Shown: positions 1-11,436 of the stretch, piece by piece
How positions within the stretch are numbered: the first letter of the stretch is position 1
How the letters are laid out: each line of letters begins with the position of its first letter
Assembly: GCA_033964015.1 (NCBI GenBank)
Contig: CM066922.1
Coordinates: 25,662,961 to 25,726,960 of the forward strand
Direction of reading: 5' to 3'
Length of the DNA: 64,000 bases
Origin: Scolanthus callimorphus
Taxonomy: Eukaryota > Cnidaria > Anthozoa > Actiniaria > Edwardsiidae
The notes under the pieces: model-generated
What the model was told of the DNA's origin: nothing
Databases searched by the model: none
The model's input: the letters and a program-made list of their open reading frames with translations, nothing else
Program-made: the position numbers and the translations under genes

Positions 1-519
1 GACCCGCTGAACCCGACCGAGCTGTTAACTTCACCAACGAGTCCAAGCTCTTGTAGCCCTACAAATGTGAACCTACTGAAGCCGCCATTTAATCAGCCGC
101 GACGGCAATCTTTGCCTCCTATAGGAGCTGGTGGGCTCGTGGCTATCGATCAGATGAAGCGGGAAGAGCTTGGAATACCCAGACGGGATAGACGGAGTAG
201 TTATGGAGGAGCGAGAAGCCCCGGTAACTCGAGCCCCATTTCTTCAGGTGCAACAACACCCCGCGGGTTGAGCATATCCCGCAAGGGGAGCTCGCTGAAC
301 GAGCTGGAACTACAAGAAGTGACAGCAAAGGTTAGCAGATTTTTACAAAAAATCGACGCCGAAAGCGAGCAAGAGAAAGAAAAACAGGAAGACGTTGACA
401 ATGATTATGTATATACAGAGTTAGACTGCAATGAATCGGAAACAATTCAAGATTTGATGGCGACAGAAACCTCGAAAAGGCCATCCGGTGGGACTTTCCA
501 TCCTGTGAATTTTGAATAA
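1..519 (+). CDS. C-terminal exon of an unknown, partly coiled-coil protein (5' partial)
   Basis: Frame 1 is open from the first base of the window to a TAA at 517-519, about 172 codons, so this is the 3' end of a gene that starts outside. No ATG start is claimed, because the frame is already open upstream. The sequence is Ser/Pro/Arg-rich in its first half (SPTSPSS, RRQSLPP, SRKGSS), which looks like a disordered, phosphorylatable tail. A short helix follows (SLNELELQEVTAKVSRFLQK) and then an acidic Glu/Asp-rich end. I do not recognise the family. The low-complexity but non-repetitive composition and the uninterrupted frame argue for real coding sequence. No AATAAA polyadenylation signal was found close behind the stop. 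Confidence 0.6.
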   Translation, partial: DPLNPTELLTSPTSPSSCSPTNVNLLKPPFNQPRRQSLPPIGAGGLVAIDQMKREELGIPRRDRRSSYGGARSPGNSSPISSGATTPRGLSISRKGSSLNELELQEVTAKVSRFLQKIDAESEQEKEKQEDVDNDYVYTELDCNESETIQDLMATETSKRPSGGTFHPVNFE

Positions 520-3500
520 TTTACGTGTTTTGCCGGGCTCGCCTTTATGAATAGGATATTACGTTAATTATCCTGGTCTCCTGTATTATCTTCTATTTAT
601 ACCGTTACAAAGCTTGGATAAGGTTTAGAAATGAAAACTGATGCAAAACCCTAAAGCAGTGAAAGCATATAGCGAACGAAAATTAAATTCATTTACTTCA
701 CTCGGGACTTCTGGGGAAAGTTGGGCAGTGACCTTGCATTGGCTTACGTCAACGATGAATGATTGCACCGACAGCAAGCGTTTTAGCTCACAGTGCACTT
801 AAGAGTCGCAAGAAAGGTGTTAAACACCGAAATTAGCAAAGAGTTTGGTGAAAATAACAGATGCGATTCCACAAGGACCTTGGACCTTTGTCTTGTTCAT
901 GGGGTTGTTGCTAGGTAACCGTAACGGGACCAAGCGTAATGAACGAATAAAAACTAACATGAAATATAAACACTTGCAGAGCGGTAGAAAAACAAAAAAT
1001 AAATTTAAACTTTATCTTAAACACCTTTTTTTCTCATTCGGTGAGAAGGAATTAGATCGTAAAAGCTACAAAAGCAATGCCGGATATTTCGCTAAAGAGT
1101 GACAGAGTTTTCATCATGGTATAATCCAAATGCGGAACTATAAAAAGCCAAACTATACATAAATGTTTATCAGTTATATTCTAAAAAGCAGTTTTATCTG
1201 ATATTGCAAATGACTTTCATGTTATCATCGACTATTGATTTCGGAAATCACAAAACTAATCCGGCTAGAATATTCGCTCCAATTGCTGTTAAAGGATAGA
1301 AAGTGAAATTGAATTTGAATTCATTTCCAGTATTCAATTTTATAGATTACGATCGATCACTACAGAATGTCGTTGACTTTATTCAAATCGCTATAGTTTC
1401 CTAAATGGAAGTTCTAATGTGGCTAAGAACGCTCGCCGACAACTGAGACTTCATGAATGGACAACTTGTTTCCTTTAAACTTTTTATTTTTTATTTTCGT
1501 GGCTTCAGTTCATAAACTGTCAGTGTTTTGTCGGTAATTCCCACAACAAAAACTCCACGAATTGAAATGCTCTCCCTATTTTTAAATATTCAAACAATTC
1601 TTCATTTGATTTTCTTAGTGACGCGGTGTTCCAAGACCAAGATGAAGCTTTGCTTTATGTTTAAGCAATGTTGAAAAAGACAAGTCTTTTCGATTCAAGA
1701 ATGTGTTTGAAGTTCGGGTGATGATTATAAACCTCTATAAGTAAAAACATTATTCTGACCGCTTCAAAGTTACTCATATCCTGTTGTTTTTTCGATGAGG
1801 GGTTTTATCGAAGTGCATTTTACTATTTTTCCGGAAAAATAATGCTAGACACTTCAATAAGACAATACCAAAATGTTTCGAGATTAAAATGACTGAAGTT
1901 GTTTCTCCCTTTCACTAGCCAACTTAGCGTCAACAAGCTAAGGCGGACACCATTCTCACCAGAACAAAACTTCTTAGACAAAATATTTTCTGTTCTTTGA
2001 ACTTCCTTAATAGAAATCGCCAAAATAGGAAGCACTAACATTGCGCTGTTTTTGAAGATAACCGAGGACTTTCAGCAGCAAATGAGATCTCTAGTTTGCT
2101 TTCTAGAAATCTTATTTGTCACAAGAGCTGTTGTAAAGCGCGATAGAGAAATGTTTGTATTGTTAATGTTCTTAAGTAAATAATGAGAGACAAGAGTTGG
2201 TTTTTCATCCATTTCCATTTGCTGTGTGTTAATTAAATTCATTTCATAAAAGCAAAATGAATTCTGTACGATGTATTTGTTCAGCTGTCGATCAGATATC
2301 TTTCATAACCAACTTCTCTATAAATATCGCGGGTAGGCTTAACCACAAGTTGCTCGGCCACTTTTTGGCAACTTTTGAAAAAAGGCTACTTTTCTTAACT
2401 CGAGCAACTCAAGTTCGGAACATCTTCGGAGAGTCTTCGGCTACCTCGAAAGCCCCCGTGAACAAGTTCGGATGCGATCGGTTCGACTTCGTAACTTCTT
2501 CGGTACATCTACTCGGGACACGTTCTGACGTGCTTAGGCCTCCCAACTAAAAATATAGTCTATTTTTACAAGATGTGGCTCATTTGTAACATCCGGCCTA
2601 AATTAAACCTTATACACATACCTATCATCCTATGCTACTTTCCCGGGTCTGCGCGAAGGGTGCTACGAAAAACACTTTCTAGGCCTCTTTTCAAGATCTG
2701 CTCCTAGACTAATAGCTTAGAATCGAAATTAGCGGCACAAGAAATGTATATAACTGACATCGGGATGTCGATGTCATCAGCAATATTTCACAAACATCTC
2801 AGCAGTTGATTATTGGCACCAGACCCAAAAGTAGGGGAAGCGGACAGAGAATCCCCAGAGATAAGAGAGAAATGTATTTCTTGTTTTTGCTTTTTTTTGG
2901 GGGGGGAGGGGGGTGGGGGTGGTCGTTCTTGGATAGCTTCCAGTGTGCTAGGGTTCCTACGGTTCCACAAAGACCTGGAAAGTCAGGAAACGTCTTTTTC
3001 CAAAAACCCATCAAGGTCATTAAAAGTAATAGAGTTTAATTCCTGGAGAAAGATTTACAAGATGTTGAGTGGGTGTATATTTTTTTAAGATAAAAATAAG
3101 GGAACCTGAATAAAAAATATCAATGTGCTTTGGGGTACATTTTCTCAAATTAAAGTAACAGTAAATGTTCCTTATAGTAATACTCGACACCGCGAATACC
3201 TTTGTATCAAGAATGATCTTAAATTTTACTTTTTCTTAGTTTGACTAGTTCGAGTAGTTATTTTATAATTAGCGATGTTCAAATTCTGGTACTTCCTTAA
3301 AAGCTGTACACCGATTCCTAGAAGGCCAGTTAGGAGTTATCAGTGGATACGCTTATCTAACGGATAAATCCTGAACAAAACCTATACAACAGATAACTTT
3401 TATCCGTGGATAACTTTATCCAACCTTTCAGGAACCGGCCCCTGGGTACTAGTAACGGGCAAAACGCGCGCAACGTTAGTGACGTCAAAATTTTGATTGA

Positions 3501-3602
3501 TGTCGTCAGATCCAGTTTCAGTTCTTGTCTCTGATTGCAGTGATCGGTATTTTGCTCTGAGCGTCATGTTCACACGCGTGTAAAACAAGCCAGAAAAAAG
3601 CT
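520..3602. other. Intergenic, no gene recognised
   Basis: AT-rich sequence with many stops on both strands. Short open frames at 845-1102, 1823-2041, 2257-2550 and around 2800-3088 show no domain, no splice pattern and no repeat to support them. A guanine-rich tract at 2897-2921 could form a G-quadruplex. The part 2330-2530 has a composition unlike its surroundings and may be an old repeat, but no ends were found. Confidence 0.5.
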
Positions 3603-5652
3603 ATGGATGAAGACATTGGCAGGATTAAGGCAGAAATTGCACAGTTCAAAGCAAATCTGGTAAGCAAAGGGAAGAATTTGACTTCTATTTGTAACTGAAC
3701 ATTAAGATATTTTACTTGATATTTTGAAGGAATAAGTTTACTGATGCATCGAACCACAGGCCATGTTTTGGTATTTTACGGTTTTCCCGTCAAAACATTG
3801 ATCACGTGAAGAGCGTGAGAATTGCGCCGTATATTTTCTTAGAAACTACCCAGCCATACACTTGAGCTCAAATTAGGGGAATGTTGTGGATTTTTAACAG
3901 CGACATTTTCAAGAGTTTTTGTGGAAATTAAAATGGAATTGCAGGAAACACAATGAGTCTAATTGAAAAAACTGAGAAATTTATAAATAATGATATTTTA
4001 ATATGCCTCTACCATTAGGCTTTTGGTACGTATTATTTATAAATAAAGTATAAAGTCACGCCAATTGCGGTAGATTTTTGTCAGTTAGTAAAGAGTTACT
4101 TTACTGCGATTTTCATAATTCTGGGAACTCCAAATTTTTGCTACCCTGGAAACCAGAGGCTCGAAGAATAGGTCCGAAGAATTAAAATGTTCGAGCGTAG
4201 CTAGAAAATTTTAGGCAAGGTCGAGCGCAACGATACGCCAGCTCTGAGTTTCCCGAGAAACAACACAAACGCGAACCCAGAGTTGCAGCCTCTGATCCCC
4301 AGGGTAAATGTTTGCATTTCCGAACTCCAAACTGTGTCGCGATTTTAGCACACTTTTGGCGACGTAAAAAAACATAGAAACACACTTATGGATAGCCAAA
4401 ATGCTGGTCTAGGTTTGTTAAATAGCCTTTTAGCTACAAATCGATCATGATTGTAGGCTTCACGGACCTGTTACAGAGCGGATGGAAATGGATTGCAAGA
4501 CTGGGTTTTTGAAATCTTGTCAGGATGACAAGTTTTCAAAGTTTGAATGTACATCAAAATTTGCTTGTAAATCGGAAGTCTTGCCACTAAAACTTACCTA
4601 CATTGCTTATTAGGCTAATACCAAGTGATATAAGTGATTTGGGGATGATTACATACAAATTTAGAGCTCTATTTACAAATTTATTCAAATAACCGTGACA
4701 CAGCCCCTTTAAACTCACTGAGTTTGGCTTCTGGCCATCCAGCTTTTAAGACAAACCTGCAAACGCATGGACTTTTTCTCAGTTTCGTTTGCACTTTATG
4801 GTGGAAAATTTGGATTTGAAGACTCTAGCTAGACGTCCTTATTAGTTAAAAAAAAATCTGTCAAACATCTCACTCGTTTAATTGACGGAAGACAAACCGC
4901 AGTTTGTTAGACGGCGTAGAGTTCGCAGAAAAATAAAAATTGCAGTAAGACCAATAGCGAAGAAAATAAAAAGTCCACACGCAACGTTTTCGAAACGTTC
5001 TGACCGTTTCTGAATTCAGAATAACCAATTTTAGAAGAATGTGTATGTGGGAACCTAGTGTGTAATTTGCAGGGTTGTTTTTCCTCTGATTTTCTTCATT
5101 CTAAATTGGTCTAGAGACATTTTATGGTCAAAATTTATATCTCAGGAAGTGGTCAAAAGGTTGGACATACAACTTGAGTCAAAGTTTCACACAGCGACTA
5201 CAGAAGTTGCAAAAGGTCAACTCTGAAGTTCGTTCAATGATCCAGGAAAGCCTATATACCTGAAGGAAGAATTTTGCAAGCTACAAGAGCTTTCAATGGA
5301 AGATTCCAGCTATAACGCACGCGCGCGCTGCATGTCGGTAGATGTGGGACATTTGTCGAACGAACTATCAAAGAGGGCGCGCTGCATTCTGGTAGTTGTG
5401 GGACACGGCTTGGGCACATCTGAATAAATCGTTCATTGTTTTGTTTGTTTTATTTTCCAGGAAGAAGTCAGTGACGTAAACATGAAAAACGCCCGACATA
5501 TTGCCAACTTAAACATGGTCCTCGAACACATGAGGTCTTGGATGGATGACATATTAGCGGACTACGAAAAGTCCAAGACAAAATCTCGCCAATGGCGTGA
5601 AGAGCACGAACGTTTGAGTCATAAGAATGGGCTCGCGTGGCATTGTTACTGA
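3603..5652 (+). CDS. Small two-exon coiled-coil protein, join(3603..3659, 5461..5652)
   Basis: Exon 1 runs from ATG at 3603 to 3659 (19 codons) and is followed by a GTAAGC donor. Exon 2 starts at 5461 after a pyrimidine-rich acceptor (TTTGTTTTATTTTCCAG) and ends in TGA at 5650-5652. Both boundaries are phase 0, so the join gives 82 residues without a break. An in-frame TGA at 3558-3560 lies upstream, so the ATG at 3603 is the first usable start. The product is strongly helical and charged (MDEDIGRIKAEIAQFKANL at the start; LADYEKSKTKSRQWREEHE near the end), as expected for a small coiled-coil subunit. I do not recognise the family. The 1.8-kb intron holds no recognised gene. The open reading is too short to be noticed without splicing. 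Confidence 0.6.
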
Positions 5653-5844
5653 AGAGAACATGCGACTATAGCCTAAATTTCAGCCGTCCCTTCACTCCAT
5701 CGCATATTCATTTTACGAGTAGAGACGTCTGACTTCACCACGAAATTTTCTCATGCGTTATGTAATCATGCAACAAACAAAAACTCGTTTATGACGTTTC
5801 CAGGACAATGCATGCTTCTTCACAGTGTTCGTATGCGTCCTGTA

Positions 5845-6182
5845 AATCTTAGAATATCCTGGATTTTCGTTTCTTTCCTGTAAAGTCCTTGAAAGTCCTT
5901 GAATGTTAAGGAAAATCTTTGGAAAAATGTTTCAGCTCAAATCTGATTGAATGAGTCAGTTTCTTCAATCTGATTTTGAGCTGCAAATTATGACGTTTGC
6001 ATTGTTAGCATACTGCGACAAGAGTGAATAGAAAAGAAAGTATGTAATTTGCCGTAGATCGGTCCAATATAGTATAGCAGATTATTTTGAAGTGTGTATG
6101 TTACTAAAAAAAGCAACTCCTGGAAAGTTCCTGGAAAAATTACTAAAGACCTCCTGGAAAAATCCTGGATTTTTGTCATTTA
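5845..6182. repeat. Degenerate repeat built on TCCTGGA/CCTTGAA motifs
   Basis: The left side carries repeats such as GTCCTTGAAAGTCCTTGAA. The right side carries the opposite-strand type CCTGGAAAAATCCTGGAT. ATCCTGGATTTT occurs near both ends. This looks like an old non-autonomous element; exact ends and a target-site duplication were not found. Confidence 0.35.
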
Positions 6183-6263
6183 GAAAGCGGACGACCCGTC
6201 TTCAACATTTGTGGCGCCAAAGTGCCTGGCCCGGAAGTTCTCGCACGTTTTGGGGGCTTTGGA

Positions 6264-6600
6264 GGAGCATTTGCATTCTAGTAACCAGAGCTCCCCGGCT
6301 CGTCACGTCGCGGGGAAGGCTTTGGTGACAGCCACCGACGCATGCGTATACGAAAATGGTGGTTTTATGCCTAAGAAATACTTTTGTAGCGTTCAAGGCG
6401 GAGACATAGGTTGAAAAGACGACTAGGAAACGAATGCCAATGATATTTTGACAGATACGTTTTCACAAAGCGAGACTAAGCTACATTATGTACGCGTGCG
6501 CGCTGTTTCAGCCAATCAGCGATGGCCCTCAAATGGATGTCACCAGAGCCTCCCCTGCGAGGCGACGAGCCGGGGAGCTCTGGGTTCGAGAATGGAGCAT
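6264..6600. repeat. Inverted repeat with ~70-bp arms
   Basis: The left arm (6264-6333) and right arm (6535-6600) are imperfect reverse complements, sharing cores such as GACGAGCCGGGGAGCTCTGG. They are separated by about 200 bases without a recognised gene. A MITE or foldback remnant is the simplest reading. Confidence 0.5.
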
Positions 6601-6763
6601 TTGCTGTCATGGAATCGTTCCCTGCAAGTGTTATTGAGAAACGCTTTAACGTTAGCAACTAATAATATTCTACTTTCCGATTTTGGGTCGGTTATGGATA
6701 GGACAATCTATAGCGTTGTTCAGAATTCTCCTCTCGCAAAGTGAAGTACGATCTAAGAGACGA

Positions 6764-6905
6764 GTGGATCATCTTAGATATCCTCTAATCGGATCTTTAA
6801 ATAATAAACTACGAAGAGAGTAGTATAGACGGGTGGATCATTTAGATATCCTCTTAAATCGAATCTTTAAATAATTAACTACGAAGAGAGATTGGTAGTA
6901 TAGCA
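6764..6905. repeat. Two-copy tandem repeat, ~69-bp period
   Basis: Copies begin at 6764 and 6833 with GTGGATCAT and share TTAGATATCCTCT and AACTACGAAGAGAG. The copies differ at several positions, so the duplication is not recent. Confidence 0.6.
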
Positions 6906-7366
6906 GTATTTGGAACCTTGTGCGCGACTGGGCGATTGATTTACGCCACTTCCTAATTCGTTCCGAGCAAAGACGATCTTGCTCTAAGTGCAAAGGCGAA
7001 CCCCATGCGTCCAGTAAATGCATAATAAAGATAATACGGATATAGAGAATAAGACATAGGCGCGCTGGGGTGGAATTTATCTTTCAGTGTTCAAGTTTTG
7101 AACAGTGAGATATCAAATTTGAACATGAGAAGATAAATTTCATATACCGGCCCGAGCGCCCATGTACTGATTCTGCCATGTGAGACCTGCTCACACACAA
7201 GCAATAGAATAAGTGCGATTTATCTTATAGAATCGCATTTCCTATTGAAATAGTTACCTAACAAACGGTCTTGTCTGAAGAAATCGATCTATTTCGTAAT
7301 CGTTCGTATCTGAAGGTCGGGGACCTTCAGATAATTGAACATGATAACGAAAAGATTGTGTTGAAA

Positions 7367-7536
7367 ATGCTGAAAATAGCACATAATCTACAGTATTGGC
7401 GGACAGTCCTAATGTGAAAGTTTGTCACTCCTAGTAATGGACTCCTGCTCATAAGATGCTAAAAATAGCACATAATCTACAGTGTTGGTGGACAGTCCTA
7501 ATGTGAAAGTTCGTCACTCCCAGTAATGGACTCCTT
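7367..7536. repeat. Two-copy tandem repeat, 89-bp period
   Basis: Units start at 7367 and 7456. Both contain AATAGCACATAATCTACAGT, GGACAGTCCTAATGTGAAAG and AGTAATGGACTCCT with only a few substitutions. Confidence 0.7.
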
Positions 7537-7564
7537 ACCAACTAACAACCTTGCAATTAGATAA

Positions 7565-7935
7565 TATGATAGTATGATAAGCACGCGGTCGAAATGCGCG
7601 GGACAGTTTACGCTTTAGAAAAGAACAAAACAGATAAGAACCTAATAACTAGCTCATCGTGTAAGAATGCCGTCTAAGACCCCGTTCACACGAGACCGGT
7701 ACAAATTAAACCGGACCGGTACAATTCTGGTACGGTACCGCCTGTTCATGGTCGGAACAATTTTGGCACGTTTTGCAACAGTGTTCACACGGGGCCGTAC
7801 ACGCCTAGCCGTGCCAAAATCGGTCAGGTACCGCAAGAATTGTACCGGTCCGGTTTTTTACCGGTCGTGTTAACGGGGTCTAAATGGGCGAGACAGTTTA
7901 CGCTTCAGAAAAGAACTTTACAGATAAATAGAGGA
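7565..7935. repeat. Copy of the 84-bp satellite, split by a MITE
   Basis: The pieces 7565-7677 and 7881-7935 match the satellite monomer at 11437-12592 (GCACGCGGTCTAAATGCGCG, AGACAGTTTACGCTTCAG, AAAAGAAC, AACTAGCTCATCGTGTAA). Joined across the insert at 7678-7880 they restore a continuous monomer. Confidence 0.7.
7678..7880. mobile_element. 203-bp MITE with TAA duplication (PIF/Harbinger-like)
   Basis: The element starts GACCCCGTTCACACGA and ends TCGTGTTAACGGGGTC. The terminal inverted repeats continue inward with the ACCGGTACAATT and CCGGACCGGTAC motifs. It is flanked by TAA at 7675-7677 and 7881-7883. A 3-bp TAA/TTA-type duplication is characteristic of PIF/Harbinger elements. The empty site survives as GGTCTAAATGCGCG in neighbouring satellite monomers. 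No transposase is encoded. Confidence 0.75.
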
Positions 7936-7965
7936 TATTACATGGGCGCGCGGAGATACGAATTT

Positions 7966-8422
7966 TCAAAAACTGCAGAACTCTCTCGTTTTTTCAGGGG
8001 ATCTATTTTGTTGCAAGTTCACATTGATATTTAACGTTCCACCTGTAATTGTTCCATTATTAAATGAGAGAGCCAAATCCCGTTGTCGAAGCAGTTTGTT
8101 GCACCGTCTCTGCCGGCATTTTTTGCATACGAACACACTCGTATTTCCTACTCGGCAGGGAGCTGTTTTGTCGTCGTACATGAGCTTGCCGCAGCAATAC
8201 TAGTGTACTAGCTGGACCTCTGAAGGAAAAGATGTTGGATATCCTCTCTTGTTGATTATCTGGCAGAGACGAGTAATTTTTGCTCACCTGAAGTTGGAGC
8301 TCCCTTAAAATTTTGACGTCGTAATTCAGTTTTCGTTCCATGTTAGCGTTTTCCTGCTGGTCTATGAATTCAGTAAGATCTTCATCAGTAAAATCTACCT
8401 TGAACCTTTGCACACTTGCCAT
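7966..8422 (-). CDS. Candidate two-exon Cys-rich small protein, complement(join(7966..8199, 8288..8422))
   Basis: Exon 1 reads from ATG at 8422 to 8288 (45 codons, starting MASVQRFKVDFTDEDL) and is followed on the minus strand by a consensus CAG|GTGAGC donor. Exon 2 is placed at 8199-7966 after a TAG acceptor and reads in the same phase: CCGKLMYDDK, then a cysteine cluster with CRVG and CKKCRQRRC, ending in TGA. The joined product is about 122 residues. The CxxC and basic stretch suggest a zinc-binding or nucleic-acid-binding peptide, but I cannot name a family. The N-terminus (DEDLTEFIDQQ) faintly recalls the start of DUF3504/Crypton-type recombinases. Weak points: the acceptor lies about 20 bases after its pyrimidine tract, and the 88-bp intron is also open in the exon-1 frame, so an unspliced product is possible. 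It may belong to a repeat. Confidence 0.4.
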
Positions 8423-8590
8423 GTTTGATATGATAGAGCTGATTTATCCACTGCGAAATCGGAAAACTAAAGCAAAACATGGCGATTATTTTTTGCAGAG
8501 CGACTGCCAGCACGTCATTTGCATAAGCGCGCGAAAATACTGAAAGCTCATTGGTTGAAATTTGATATCACCACATGTGTTGAGAAAAAT

Positions 8591-8641
8591 CGTATCCCCA
8601 CTGGTGGGGGTGGGATCCCCACTGGTGGGGGTGGGGATACG
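8591..8641. repeat. GC-rich imperfect palindrome and short tandem
   Basis: CGTATCCCCACTGGTGGGGG is followed by a second CCCACTGGTGGGGGTGGGG unit and closes with GGGGATACG. It can fold into a hairpin. No gene is associated. Confidence 0.6.
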
Positions 8642-8664
8642 GATTGTATCATTTTGATGTCACT

Positions 8665-11109
8665 CAATATCATCATCATCTTTATTAAAATTGAACACGG
8701 TTAAAAATCATCAGGCGAAATATAAATATCTTAATTACTATCTACACTATGAACAACTATCTATATTATATACAAACTAAGGAAAAGAAAATTAAAGCCT
8801 GTTTTCCATGAATGCCGTGTTGTTTGGGTATAAGTTTAATAACTGTCGCCGAAAATTTTGAAGAGACTGAGTTTCTCTTAAGTTGGGGGGAAGTTTGTTC
8901 CACAGAACAGCACCACTATAGCTAAAGCTGTTTTTATAATAGTTAGTACGTGGCAGGGGAACAACCAACTTATTCTCGGAGTTTCTAAGATTATAGTTAG
9001 GAGATATATCCTCTCGGTGAACAAATCTAGAGGACAAGTAACTAGGCACTAGTTCATTGTGAGATTTGAACATCATTATTGCCTTAGTTATTTGACGTTG
9101 GCAGTGGAGATTGCGCCATCCTAACTGGTCAAAAAGGAGGTTGGCATCGGCATCGTAATTAGAATTCGTAATAATACGGGCTGCTCGGTTTTGGAGCTTT
9201 TGTAGTTTATTAGCAATTGTACTACCACAGGAACCCCAAACAATGTTACAATAATCAAAATGAGATTGCACGAGGCCTTGATAAACATCAAGTAGAGTTG
9301 TTCTTGGTACACAGTTCCTGATTCGTTTTAAAGCTCCAACACCGGCAGCAATTTTCTTAGATATGTATCAACATGTGTTTCCCATGTCAAATGTTCATCG
9401 ATTATAACTCCTAGAGATTTTGCCGAATGAGATTGTTTTATTGGTATATTATTTATTTCTAGATTAGGGGGGTGCGGGAAATTATTCAGTCTTTGCCGAG
9501 AGCCAATTAACATAAATTCAGTTTTAGTCATGTTGAGAGTTAATTTGTTCACCGAGAGCCAACAGCTAATGTTTAGCAAGTCATCGTTTAAAGTAGACTG
9601 GATGGAGCCAACATCATTTCCAGACAATGTCAGATGAGTATCATCTGCGTACATTCTTGGTATCGATTTGCTTAGACAATTCGGAAGGTCATTGATATAA
9701 AGTAAAAACAACAAAGGTCCTAGAATTGTTCCCTGGGGAATTCCACATTCCAGAAAACATGTTTTGGAAAGGGAACCATTGACAAGGCATTTTTGTGCAC
9801 GATTGTCTAGGTATGAGGCAAACCATTTATGCGCAATTCCAGTAATACCGTAACAATTTAGTTTAGATAACATAATATTGTGATCAACTGTATCGAACGC
9901 TTTCTTCAGATCTAAAAAAACAACAGCATTTACATTGCCCTGGTCAATATTATAAGACCAGCTATCAGTTGCGTCAAGCAATGCGGTTTGAGTAGAGTGG
10001 AGAGCTCGAAAACCAGATTGGTATTTGGAAAGAACATTGTGTTCAGACAAATAAGCAAATATTTGATTATAAACTATTCTTTCAAAAACTTTGCCTATTA
10101 CTGAGATCACGGATATTGGACGATAATTATCTATATCGCATTTATCGCCTTGCTTAAAGAGGGGGGTGACTCGAGCACATTTCCAGTCGTCTGGGAAAAT
10201 GCCTGAAATTAGCGAGGCATTGAAAATAATTGTCAATTGTGGTGCAATAAGATCGGCGCACTCTAGAACAAGTCGACTTGAAATGTGATCAAGACCAGCC
10301 CCTTTTGTCTTCTTTATTTTCTTTAGTAGATTTATAACTTGGCTATTACCAATTTGATGGAATTGGAAATTCGAAACCACCTTCGGAATGTAGTCATAAA
10401 AACTAACAGGACTAGTACTGTTAAACACTGGTATTTCTGCTGCGAGCTTCGGACCAATTAAAGAGAAGTGATCATTGAAAGCGTTCGACAAAACAGATGG
10501 ATTCGTTATTGGTTCTCCATCCAGTCTTAACTCCTTAATTGAAGGCTTGCTAGTTTTCCGAGAAGTAAGCTCGTTGATCACCCGCCACGTTTTACGAGGA
10601 TCACCGTCAGATTCAGCAAATTTATTTTGGTAATAGCGCTCTTTAGTACGCTTTATTTCAGAATTGACCATGTTGCGCGTTCTTTTAAAATTTGCCCAAT
10701 CGTGTGGATTGTTAGACTTGATGGCTTTTATTTTCATAACATCTCGTTTATGCATTTTTTCTTTCAAGTCAGCGGAAATCCACGGAGACGCTTTAGCGCG
10801 CACACGCTTTGTGCAAAGTGGTGCGTGTTTATCAGCAATGGCGTGGAATTTTGATTTCCATTCAGACCAAAGCTGATTGGGATCCTTTGTTTGGCTATCA
10901 AAATTCCAATCTTGAGTCATAATATCATTTCGAAAGTTTACGCTGTCAAAGTGTTTGAAATTTCTGAATGTTACTGAGCTATGCCCTCTTTTAGGTAATT
11001 CAACAGCTAATTTTCGATATGCATATACAAGGCTATGGTCGCTAATAGAAATATGGGCAACACCAGAACAAACAACCCTTTCAGGAATGTTAGTAAAAAT
11101 CAAAATATC
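8665..11109 (-). mobile_element. 5'-truncated CR1/L2-type LINE
   Basis: The element lies on the minus strand with its 3' end near 8670, where the minus strand reads AATAAAGATGATGATGAT, a short repeat tail typical of CR1/L2-like elements. The 5' truncation lies near 11109, inside the endonuclease domain: only its last motif (ISDHSLVY) remains. The reverse transcriptase is nearly complete. No ORF1 is present. The sequence 5' of the break is a different repeat. Confidence 0.85.
8792..11103 (-). pseudogene. LINE ORF2: reverse transcriptase with frameshift
   Basis: The 591-codon frame 11103-9328 holds the endonuclease tail (SDHS), a linker and the reverse transcriptase. RT landmarks include GLDHISSRLV, NYRPISVIS, AFDTVDHN, GIPQGTILGPLLFLLYIND and the catalytic box YADD in RMYADDTHL. 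The C-terminal RT-associated region follows in another frame, 9271-8792, starting near QSHFDYCNIVWGSCG. Translation of the interval around 9355-9365 shows that the loss of one base separates the two frames. Because both endonuclease and frame are broken, the copy cannot be autonomous. It encodes no host function. The upstream limit of the open frame is a TTG, not a start codon. Confidence 0.85.
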
Positions 11110-11126
11110 CCACTGCAGTTCATATA

Positions 11127-11436
11127 ATAATAACTTTTATTATTCAGCACATCGATGCACTGCCCAAATATGGTCATTGGAACGCCAATAGCTGTCTTCT
11201 GTACATGACAGCTATCCCGCGATATCCGTCTCTGAGGGAAATATGATGTTTTGAGTTCGTAAATAATACACAGAAGTCATGTTTTTCGGGGGGATTTTGT
11301 GCTATCGATGTGCTGAATAATAAAACCATTATCCTGCTCGATTTTGCAGAATATCGTCTGATTTTAGCCAACTCGGGACTTCGTCCCTCGTCGGCTTAGT
11401 ATCAGACGATATTCTGCGCAATCTCGCAGGATAATG
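11127..11436. repeat. Two foldback elements in tandem
   Basis: The first inverted pair is 11127-11156 and 11299-11329 (TTTATTATTCAGCACATCGAT and its complement). The second is a hairpin at 11327-11436 that begins AACCATTATCCTGC and ends GCAGGATAATGGTT, with CAGAATATCGTCTGAT repeated in inverse inside. The loop carries GGGACTTCGTCCC. Neither has a gene. Confidence 0.65.

Noticed and set aside
2257..2550. A 97-codon frame
   Set aside because: No domain, no splice context, and the sequence looks like part of an old repeat.
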